This document shows positions 50,611 to 61,140 of a stretch of DNA of 64,000 bases, in pieces. Every line of letters begins with the position of its first letter. Position 1 is the first letter of the stretch. Under the pieces are notes generated by a model. That model did not search any database. It saw only the letters and a program-made list of their open reading frames with translations, and was not told the DNA's origin. Origin of the DNA: Marthasterias glacialis (Eukaryota > Echinodermata > Asteroidea > Forcipulatida > Asteriidae); the NCBI GenBank assembly GCA_911728455.2, contig OU452227.1, positions 21,756,414-21,820,413 on the forward strand. The letters run 5' to 3'. The position numbers and the translations under genes are program-made.

Positions 50611-51944
50611 ACCCCAAAAGAAGATGTCTAGTACCTTACATGTGTCTTTATATTATTACACGTTTGGAGATGCTGAACAGCGTGGTTTAAGGCCAGCACT
50701 CGAACGGCCCAGTCATTTCCGATATAATACACTTTACATCAACATGCTCACTTCCTTTAAGTGCAGTGGAAAAGGTGTTTCGTTCGCCATTTTGTCTTAC
50801 CCAGGAGTCTAACAAAACAAAGCCGTAACAAAATGCAACAGTACTTTATAGAAAAACATTAATTAGATCTGGGTGGGCACCCGATGGGTAATTTGAATTC
50901 CCCCAAAAAACAATATTCAGAACTGCAATAAATTTATCAGCCGTGAGGTAATTCTTCCATCCGAACTATACGTTTTGGTACATGCACCTGTAATCTAATG
51001 CCACTGCCTCTGGTATACCCCCTGTTGCCCAGACATCTCCATTCGGAGGGGTTACGTTAAGATTTCCGGACGAAGATATGGCCCTGTCCTCGGTGCCGGA
51101 ACACCGAGTACGAGAAATCGATGGTCGAACCCGAGGGCCTCCCCCGGTCTTATAATTGTTTAAACCGGTGTTTGAAGGTCAGACCATTCATTTTTTAGCA
51201 TTCACTAAAAGAAAACTTGGATGGTGTTTTCATTTTACATTAGGATAGGCCTACAGTGATAACTTGATGTACATGTAGTCTGCTTTGTTTTCATTTAACC
51301 GAGTGCTAATTTTGCTAGGGGCCTACCACTGGTTTAATTTAAAGTTTATCAACAGAATCGATCGCATGGGGATAAAACCACATGGCTGAGAGGAAAATAT
51401 TTGAAAAAATCTATAGTTATGTTTTGCAAGGTTGTATGAAGACAATCTTTGAAGCTTTGGAATAACCAGACTTAAAGGTATAACATTTTACAAAATGATA
51501 TCTTACGTATATAGCCCCAAAAGTATTTTTATGTGCACATTGTAGCAAAAGTTTGTATGACGAATGCCAATGCAAAAGAAACAACTTAACCAAAGTAGTC
51601 ATCATGAGAGTTAATAAAGTAATCTAGGAACATTTTCCTATGGATGCTGCAATCCCGGTGAGTTGAGGGAAACAAAAGTCGTATTGCAACAACTGCATTA
51701 TAACAATAACTGTTAATATTGTATTTAGACATTAGACGGGTATGCTGACAACCAAGTCAATTAAAAAACTTGTTATACATTATTTTATTTGACGACCAAT
51801 ATCTAAATAATTATATTTTCCTACGGATGTATTAAATTCAATTTGCTCTAATGAAAACCCAATAAGTAGGAATTTATCCTACGTGAAACTTCTTCTATTT
51901 AATCAAGTTTGTGTAGAAGCATGCTGGGGAAAAGACAATTTTTT

Positions 51945-52013
51945 AGGGGGGGCCTTTTGATGTATAGAACCATTCATTTTCGATCTCAGTTGGGGAAGGG
52001 TTCTGAGTTTATT
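51945..52013 (-). repeat. Inverted, diverged third copy of the C-rich repeat
   Basis: Read on the minus strand: ACTCAGAACCCTTCCCCAAC, TGAGATCGAAAATGAATGG and GGCCCCCCC, the same blocks in the same order as 50402-50610. This shows that a dispersed family is involved. Confidence 0.65.
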
Positions 52014-52049
52014 ATGCCCCCTAAAGATAACTCCAGTGACTAAATTAGG

Positions 52050-52346
52050 TTCAAATTATATTTATGTTGTTAAAATGTACAAGTTTGCCAAGTTTCAAAA
52101 CATTCGGACAAAAAAGACAGAAGTTATGGCAAAAACATGATTTTTGACCCAAAATTGGCAAAAAACAGTCAAAAACGCCCTCTAGTGACGATTTTTTAAA
52201 TTTGGTGACGTCATCATGTAGAACTCGGTGAAATGAACATTTGTGGCAAGTTTCATCAAAATCGGTCGAACACTTTGGAAAATACGGAGGGGGGCACCTC
52301 CCCGGTCTCCGTACAACCAAAAAAAGCCCGGTCCTGATAGGGTTAA
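52050..52346 (-). mobile_element. End of a transposon-like repeat
   Basis: On the minus strand it starts TTAACCCTATCAGGACCGGG, continues GGTTGTACGGAGACCGG and GACCGATTTTGATGAAACTT, and contains GATGACGTCACC. I recall this kind of opening from dispersed repeats in marine invertebrates. The far end is not identified. Confidence 0.4.
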
Positions 52347-52429
52347 AACAGCTATTATTCCACTGGTTGAAATCGGGACCACGCAACATCAATATTAATT
52401 ATTTTAATCAGGGAGATTCCCTATTATAA

Positions 52430-54300
52430 AAATCTGGGCTCTATTACTAATCTGTTTTTAGAATCCATAATATTTTTGTTGCATGTTTCATTTCCTAAAC
52501 CATCCCTTGAAGCTCCTGATCAAACTTTAAAACCATGTAGGTCGATCTGTAATACCAATTGCAAACAGATAAAAGCTCCCTTAGGAGTGACCATCAAAGG
52601 TCCTCAAAACGATTGATAAACCCGTCATAGAAACATTCCCGACCATGGGAGTTTCCCGAGAAAATATACTGATTGTTCTCGGGGCAGCGAAAACGACTGT
52701 TCAGACCCAGAGAGACTATCGCTGATTGCAGTGACTCCCCTGTGGGTTTTCCCCCCTTACACGAGACAAACAGGCAAGTTACAAACATGCGTAAAAGTAT
52801 CTGCATTTGGCAGGAAAAGAAATTTTCCATTGATATCCAGAATGAGTTTAATCAAACATTGAATTGTACTATCATGTTAAAACTTGAGCAAAGGCAAGTC
52901 TTACAGTGTTCAGGTCAAAGCGGTAGCTTTGTATTGCCTGTATGTTAATAGTTTGCTGCAACTTCATCCTACTCCTATGTGGTGGTATGAACATGCTCTT
53001 AGATGACTTTTGGTCTCTGCCCTACCAATGCGCATTAACTTAAACACAGCAAATGTCTGTAATTAAGCATTAATCATTTATACGTAGACAAAGTAATAAT
53101 GATTGCGCTTTTATACGAGCGGCAATCTTACAATCAGAACTGCACATCAGTATGAGCCCCAACGGACAGGTTTGTGGTCGTTCAGTAATTGGTTTCAAAA
53201 GGCGATCAGGGTTTCTGTACCAAAAACAAACAATACTGAATGACATTACGGTCATGTGGGTCCGATCATCGTAGTTGACTATATAGCTGAGTTGGGAGTA
53301 ATTGTAATTTATTTTTCCCTGATTAACTACACGGAACCCCGTGGGTCTCCACTCATATTCGTTTCTCCTATTGTTTATCACTAACCTCTGACGCCAGTCG
53401 AGTACCATTCCCCCAAAAAAAATATTTTCACCTACACAACAAAATGGCACGGAACTTGCGCTACACGAGAATGAAAACATTATCAGACAAAACATAATTA
53501 TCGTGTGTCATTCTCCGCTTGACTTCGTCCCCCAGGGATGGTGTCTACATGACTGAGACATAAATCCTGTACGACGGGCGGAGTATGAAGTGCCGGAAAT
53601 GCAACATGAACCCCATACACTACATATCTCATCTTCAGCTTCTTGTTAGGTACTGGGCCCACGAAGTGTGAAGTGCAAATGGATGTCAGAATATATTATA
53701 GCGATATCCATAAACCGGAAACGCGTAACTACTGATGAAGGAGACACCAATTTTACACGAGTACACAATGAATGGGTAAATTTAAAATCATTCGACTGAT
53801 CATGTTTTATCGTCTTCTGCCGCCAAATTTTTTCAAATCATAAAAACATAAAAACATGACGTGTCAGCTCGTAAAAAAAAAAAACTATTTTATGAATGTT
53901 AAAGTCGTTGGCTTTACTTTCAATCCGATCGTTGTTTGTTGTATTCTCTGATAGTAGTGCTGTTCTGTTCTGACTTTCATTTCAACCAAACGACAGCTGA
54001 GTTATTATCGTCGAGGTTTTTCTTTAATAAGTAATATTCTCAATTTCAACCGATGCTATTTCCGGTTTTTTGTTTTTGTTTTTTTCTTCCCCCACTTAAC
54101 TTTAAGCTAATCCTGAAATCGCTTTACAAATAAATAAATAAATTATTAAACGAATAAATTCGTTTCAATCGTCGTGTGTGTGGCTGTGTGAGGATGAATA
54201 TCCGTTGAAACCGAGGACTTTAAAGCTGACTTCTTCATTCATAGAGAAATGTCAGCATTCTTTCAATCTTGCAACTGTTTTGATGAGCTATTAATTCTTA
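52430..54300. other. Upstream region segment
   Basis: A 141-codon minus-strand frame (53070-53495) opens with a hydrophobic, cysteine-rich stretch but matches no family I know and has no visible splice partners. Nothing else was seen. Confidence 0.3.
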
Positions 54301-54305
54301 AACAC

Positions 54306-54440
54306 ATTTGTCACTTTGTAAAAACCGAAAAACAGACCTGCCAGCAGAGAAGCCCGTGTACAAACCAATACACATTTAGCTTTGTCACTTCGTAAAAACG
54401 CTGATGACCGAACTGGTCACTTCGTAGTAAAAATGCAAAA
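54306..54440 (+). repeat. Three short direct repeats of GTCACTTCGTAAAAA
   Basis: TTTGTCACTTTGTAAAAACC, TTTGTCACTTCGTAAAAACG and TGGTCACTTCGTAGTAAAAA occur at about 54306, 54380 and 54414. Spacing is irregular. Confidence 0.65.
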
Positions 54441-54675
54441 GTAAAACCACGACTGTTTTAGCACATTGCTCGCGCTATTCAATGTATACCGGTAATGTGG
54501 CGAGTTTTTATTTGTCCCTTGGTAAAAGCAAAAACTGGAAAATATATGATTTGTCGGTCCGTTCTGTGTATATAAAACCAACAGGGACGTCGCTTAAAAA
54601 AATACTTCCAAACAATGGGAGAACAAGATCTGGATTCACCGGGTCTACAAGCATGTGTGTGCGGGTGGGGGACAA

Positions 54676-54928
54676 CACTCTCAAAACTCACGGGTCAGAG
54701 TTGACCCAGATTGACCCAAATTCGTGGTCCCTGGGGCCTCACCCATTTCTGGGTAAGGCTGACTCGGAAAAGGGTAAAAAAAGGGGGACTTTTAACTTGG
54801 ATTCTGCGTCAGTTTGACCCATTTCTGGGTCATGCTGACACGGATTTCGGGCCATACTAACCCAGAAATTGGTCAGACCCCACGGGACCCGGAATCAGGA
54901 TAAATTCTAACCCGGAATTTTTAGAGTG
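54676..54928. mobile_element. MITE-like element with GGGTCA/TGACCC internal repeats
   Basis: The left end CACTCTCAAAACTCACGGGT is followed by CAGA. The right end, read on the other strand, is CACTCTAAAAATTCCGGGTT followed by AGA, giving terminal inverted repeats. Between them the words TGACCCA, TTTCTGGGTCA and GACCCGG recur in a degenerate tandem pattern. No clear target-site duplication was seen. Confidence 0.65.
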
Positions 54929-54929
54929 A

Positions 54930-57900
54930 AGAATAACATTGTTGCCTATAATCATATCGGGAACAATCAGCAGGCATGAACCCGACAAGTGTTACTTGTG
55001 ACAACTACGTGCACCGAAGAACCGAGAGCGAACTGAAATTGATTGGTTTGGGCATGACCTCGTATGAAGTGCGTAAACCACGTAGCTGTCCTAGTAATAT
55101 TCGCCAGCACATACTGACTGTGGCGAAACTTCACTTGTTCACGACAGTCGTCGATATAGTTCCTTTTGGTGTTGCCACCAGGAAACTAGGATAACCTCAT
55201 CGGCAAAAACATCAATCAATAAACACTTGGCGTCATCCTATCTAGACATTGAAATAGCAACGTGATACAGTGGGGATTTTTTTCTCACTCCCTCCTCTCA
55301 ATCTTAGGATCCATATGCTATGTTAAACTAAATATAAACACACAAACAAATATATAACAACAAATACGACAGCATCAGCTATAAAAAGGTACCGTATAAA
55401 TAAAATAAACCGTTAATAGTTTGACCATAAAGCAAGGACTTGTTTGACGGTGTTAGAATTTAATTAACGTGTAAATTTGCTTTCTGTATAGTTGACTGTA
55501 CCAATCATTTGACTGCAATGAGTCATGTCTTAACTGCGTTTCATCCAAAATTGACAATTCAAATGAGCGTCACAGCCTGCGTGTACAGACCAAACTACAT
55601 TACAACCGTCAAAAACGCTATACACAAACATGTGAGTACTTATTTTAGAAAGTACGTTTTCTTTTTCTTTAATCAATGCTTTAAATAAACGCTCTTTGCG
55701 AACCCAACACGGGCTGGAAATGAACGAGCAAGAACTGATTTTTAGCAGCCGTGGGAGTCGAAGAAGACGATCTCGCCAAGCCCGGGGAAAATACAGGCAC
55801 GGCTCGTGCAACCCGAGAGAAGACAACATCCATGGATAAATAAACGTGAGTTGCAGTACGTGACTACCCGAACCTACGTTTTCCTTCAATAAGGATACCA
55901 GCGTTAAGTATCTGGGCGATGCTGCGAATTGATTCCAACATGGAGCACCGAGGTGATGTGTGTGTTATCACCGTGGATAACTAGTTATATAGCAATGTGG
56001 TCACTGTTCTATAAGCGAACACGAAACAAACACACAGCGATTAACCTAGTTATAGATCTTATTTCTCTCGATAGAGTTGGTGAGGGGAATAATTTTTTAT
56101 ATGTCCGTCGCGGCCCTACCTTCGGTGTGGTTGGCCTAGTCAGTTATTATAGTCCCATAATCCACACATGGCATGATGTTAAGTAGATTGAGCTCCGAGC
56201 TGCTCTTGATGGTGGGAAAACACTAGTTCTTTACGTTACTACAAACTTGCATGTTAAAACTGCACCCGTTGGAAAGGGATGTGTTGTGTACAAAAACACG
56301 AAAGATTCTGTTAGTGCGACAGGTATAGTTGATGGGATTGTGCCTTTAATGAGCAAGCATGGAATTTGGCACACAGAGTTTGTCACGAAGACGTTTGTTT
56401 GAGGACTGACAAGCAATGGCAGCCATTTTGAAAGATTTGAAAGTTTTTTGTTATTTACCAATATTTTTTCAAAGGACAGACTTGCGATGGCCCTTGAGCC
56501 ATACATCCTTCCCATGGCTTACTCTGACTGTGTGCTAAATTTCCTGCATGTCTCATCAAAGGCTCAATCCCCCAAATATTTCTCTTTTCTGCCTCACTAT
56601 GTCACCCAAGATGTACTTCAAACTTTGCTTGACTTGCTGTATACGAACGTTTTGATTAAATAGAAAATACGTTTTTGTTTTACAAGATAAAGTTCATTCA
56701 CAACCTGTACTTTTCAATCAGGACATCATGCAGCGTTTCACCACAGGCCACGCTTTAATTACTGCGAACGGTTTATGACTCTTCATGGTTTTTGTGCAGG
56801 TTCACATGATGCTAATTTCTCGACTTTGAAAGTGTTTTAGACGGGGAAAGAGGTATGAGTGATTGGTATTATTATGCAGTAGCAGTGAACTTCCATATTG
56901 AACAATTGAGCAGTTGAACCTAGACCCCCTCCCCCCCCAAAAAAAAATAATAATAATTAATTAATTAAATTAAATAAATAAATAAATAAAAAATGTATAA
57001 TAGTAATAACAATAATAATTAAATAAATAAATAATAAATAAAAACAATTGTTACAGTTTAAAAGTATGACATTGCCGTTGATTTAGGCCGACACCCGAGC
57101 TACGTTTTAGCCAAAGTAGGGCCTTTGGGCACACTTGTTATAGCGAGTTAATTTGCTCCACAATCAAGTGTCTAAATCCTCGTAAATTATGTACATCAAA
57201 TTTTTAAATAGGCCAAGATGACTCCAACAACGATTGGTCATTCCCACTTATTTAGTTGTGCACCTTCTTTGCAAGCAAAATATGTCAAACAACAGTGCTG
57301 AGTATTCCTTAACACTTCAAAACAGACGTATTTATAAGGGGAGGGTAGAAACATGAGGCAAAGCAGTTGTCGCTATATCTTGGGAATTATTTTGAGCTCA
57401 TCCTTGCCCGAACAACCTTGTAACTCGCCAAAAGCGCCAACCGAGGCGCGAACAGCCTGGAAATAATGACGCCCATCGGCTTATAAGAATATATCATGCA
57501 GTGAGACACAGAATGCATTATTCATTCTGTCAATAGACAAGCTACATTTTTATCAGGCGACCCCTGGCTGTATTTCAGTAGTAATCGAGCGTTAGTTGTC
57601 ACTCTTCAGCGTATTGCAAAGGTAGATCTTAAGGGGGCTGTAGTGTCCGTCCCTAATTTTCGACCGGTACATTGTGCAAAATTCCCACCTAGAAGGATCC
57701 TATACTGCTAAGCACACTTATACTATGTTTAGCTTTCGGGAAATATTTGTTTAAACTGACTTGTGAAAGTTCGTCGAAAGTTACTCTCATACAAAGGAAA
57801 ATAATAAAACGAATCAAAACCAAAGTAAAATGTATTTACATTTCAATCGTGTGAACAAGTAACAAGAAGTTTCAAATACAGTCTTCAAGTACATCTTTAT

Positions 57901-59386
57901 ACCTTATGTGTCAATTCCAATGTAGTGGATTCCCCCCCCCCCCCCCAAATTGTGTTATCTCACACCGCAACGCAAGAGAGGTTTGTTTATTAAGGTAAAA
58001 GATTAAATTCTGAAATTTCTGAAAACGACAAAACTAGAATCGGCAGAAGACGGTCATAAAAAAGAACGGGTTTTCCAACAGTGTTCATCACACGACGGGC
58101 TTTACAGGACAACCAGAAAATCGTGACTGAGTGGCATTTCCTACATGCGGAACGATCCGGAAGAAACGTCCATCCCTACCAACTTCATAAAATAGACAAC
58201 CAGCCAGCTAAAAACAGTCTGCCCCGGCGTCTAGACGAACGAGCGTGAAAATGACAGCTCTTCTTCCTGTTCCACCGACACATCCAAACGGAGTAGTGTT
58301 CCTAATTCCACTCCTCTTATGTCTTAATATTGAGGAATTATACACCGCGTTCGTTTGGAAAAGGTAGGAGTTTATTACCAAATGGCTAAGATCAATTACT
58401 TAACACCTTGGTACACAAAACCACATGGAAGGAAGGTCCTTTTTTACGTTATATTTCACTCCTTCGTCAAATATGTATGTGGTTGAGTCATGTTTATCTG
58501 AAGGTGTCCTGTGATGGAAGATAACACCGACCCGAGAGCAAATCCAATCCACCGTGCGTGCCGAACATAGCGAAATCTGAGGGTTGAGTTTGCAGGGAAA
58601 TCGTGCCTCCTGCGTACTTTCGTCATACGATAGCACGTTTCATATATAGTCGGAATGTATGCAACGGTGCTTGGAAGAATGTTATTCCTGTAGTCCCGTC
58701 TCTACCCGTCCTCTCCCGATCCTCGGGAGGTATATCCGGTACAAACAATTAAAACAAACGTCTGTAAATGTAAAGACCTCTTTTTATAATACAATGAGAG
58801 ATTTCGAATGACTCCAGTCTTTGTCACTGCGGGTTTCAATTTCCAGTAATGAAATTTGAGTACAATTATGCTTCGCCTTTTTATTTTGGCCTCAATATAT
58901 TTCGTGATTCACTTATTGTAAACGGTCGTCGTTTCATTTCATATTTCAATTAGAAAGACATCGCTTCCATGGATAGATTAAAAGATTTATTGAGATTTAA
59001 TTCCAGTAAAACGTTTTGAAGCTACAAACACTCTGGCGTGCTTAAAAGGGGACCGTTTATTTATATGGCGCGTGTCTAACCAATGGAAATACAGCCGTTA
59101 ACCAACCAGGATTTCACTTGTCATAATCAATACCGGATTCTTTGTTTAAGCAGAAGGCTCGATCAAAACAATGAAGAGCTGGCAAACGATACGCGGAAAT
59201 AACCCCAAAATGAGCTCTCAGGAAGCCAGGCGGATTGGATTTCAGCTGTGAGCTCGCAAAGGTGGATAAAAAGAAGTGCAGATTCCTCAGAAAACCAGCT
59301 GCAAAATGTGCATAATGCTTAGAGTGAACTTCAATTTTTCCATGGTGGGAAAAAATTTAACGTATAGAGAAAAAGAAACGGCGTTA
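54930..59386. other. Upstream region segment, no recognised gene
   Basis: An AATA/AAAT-rich tract lies at 56939-57045 and a C run at 57932-57947. The open frames are short and unrecognised. Confidence 0.4.
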
Positions 59387-59492
59387 ACAACTCGACGTTT
59401 CGATCAGTATGTTCCGATGGTCTTCGTGAGAAAAGAAAAGTATTTTCTTTTCTGAAGACCTTCACAACACACTGATCGAAACGTCGAGTTGT
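59387..59492. mobile_element. Inverted pair of Penelope-like or hammerhead-like terminal motifs
   Basis: The left arm reads ACAACTCGACGTTTCGATCA and GTATG, with GGTCTTC and GAAAAGAAAAG further in. The right arm is its near reverse complement (CTTTTCTGAAGACC, then CTGATCGAAACGTCGAGTTG), with only about 4 bases between. CTGAAGA and GAAAC on the plus strand match the two conserved cores of hammerhead ribozymes. Penelope-like elements are known to carry such motifs in their terminal repeats. The intervening stem is poorly paired here, so this is probably a relic. Confidence 0.45.
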
Positions 59493-59499
59493 CACAGCA

Positions 59500-61100
59500 C
59501 CAAGCTCTTTGCAGAATAACAACAACCCACTAGACAGATTATATCCATAGCTACAGCAAACCGTACAAAACAAGAAGATGGAAAGCGCTTCGGTAAGAAA
59601 CTAAGCCTGTTTCAATTGAATGAAAACGTCGAACACGTCACGTGTACGCCAATACATTTCAGGTTCTACAATACACACACCTTTATAACAAACAAAGACA
59701 ATGGGACATAAACAGGAGCATTCTTGGGGATTTGGCGCTACATAAATCTAATCTTCCAAAAAGATTTACTTCGAATTCGCCAGCTGTTCATCGCAAACTA
59801 ATATCTTCCCCCATCATCTTCAGTCAAAGTGTGCTAACTCCCCACAATTCGCCAACAATATTCTCCGGTGCAAAGATAAGATTCGCTCTCACAAGTGTCT
59901 ACTTTTGCTATCGAATTACAGGAACGTAGTTTTCCCTCTAAAGCGAATTCAGGCAAATCACCAGCCAACATTATCGGGTTTTTTTATGATTTCAATAGTT
60001 TGTGGCTATTTGTTAATTGTCTGTGCTCAGCAGGTAATGGTGTTGACTACGGTACTGCACACTTCTAGGCACAATAGTGAGAATTATACGCAACAACCGG
60101 AGCGATTTTTGTAACGAACGCTTTCACTTCTGTATATATTAATTCAACATGTCATCAAAAATTTAAAACAGAAAAGAAAACTCCACCAGATTGCTACCTT
60201 AAGAGCCACGCAATCTTGCTGTGAGCACTCTCTTATATTAATGTCTGAACACTAATCAGTATTAGTCCTACCTATACCACTGTATAAACTCCATGCCCAG
60301 AGGCAGAAAGTGCGTACAAGTATGTGTCGCATCATACTGATCGCGGTGCGCCAACTTGCTTAATAGTCGTACGATAACTGGTCAATCCCGGGGATTTAGG
60401 TATTGCATACAGCAATAAGCAAAGCACTGGAAACGCCTCCGTCTATATTCCATTTCTTGGGGGCACCGTAGTAACCGATAACATCGATTCCCCTCCGCCC
60501 CACCTCCCCCCCCCCCCCCTCTTCCCCGCAGATCAGATACAGATCGACGGGGACCGAGGTTGAGTTGGTTTCCGGGAGCTCGCCGTAAGGGCCTTTTATC
60601 TTTCAGTTCAGTCCATGTAGAAATAAATTCATTTCTCGTTTCGCGTTATTTTTTCTCTCTTTCTTTTCCCGTGAGACAAGTTTTGGATCCAGAGGGTTCC
60701 CCTGAAAGCGAGTTGTTTTTTTGTATCTTATTTCAGACCATCAGAGATACAATTCATTTCTCGACTCGTTCCGTTTCGTTAATGTACTTAGAAAATTAAA
60801 CCTTCCCAGAAAAGTATGCCGTACACCTCGGAGCTACACCGCGGATTATTCATTATTAAGTCCATCATCAACGTGGCTATGAGGTTACGAGCTTGCGATG
60901 GTGTCCTGACATCTGTATGTTATTAAGACACACAATGTGTGGTAACCCGTACAATCCAACAGGTATACAACCTCGATTACCAAAATCGAGTGTTATAAAC
61001 TACCAGTAAAAATTCATACGAAGCATTTATTAAGAAAATTTGCAGTAAATAGGATCTGCACGCCTCACGCTAATATACAGAAGAAACATTACTTTTATAA
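59500..61100. other. Upstream region segment
   Basis: A C-rich run lies at 60508-60522. I see no gene or other structured repeat. Confidence 0.4.
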
Positions 61101-61104
61101 AACC

Positions 61105-61140
61105 CAACGTTTCGATCAGTACGCCCTGGTTGACTTCAGG
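61105..61140 (-). mobile_element. Third copy of the Penelope-like or hammerhead-like motif
   Basis: AACGTTTCGATCAGTACG and GACTTCAGGAAAG match the left arm at 59395. On the minus strand the first core reads CTGAAGT instead of CTGAAGA, so a conserved position is lost. Confidence 0.45.

Noticed and set aside
53070-53495. 141-residue minus-strand frame with a signal-peptide-like start
   Set aside because: No family resemblance and no splice partners. A hydrophobic N-terminus alone is weak evidence.
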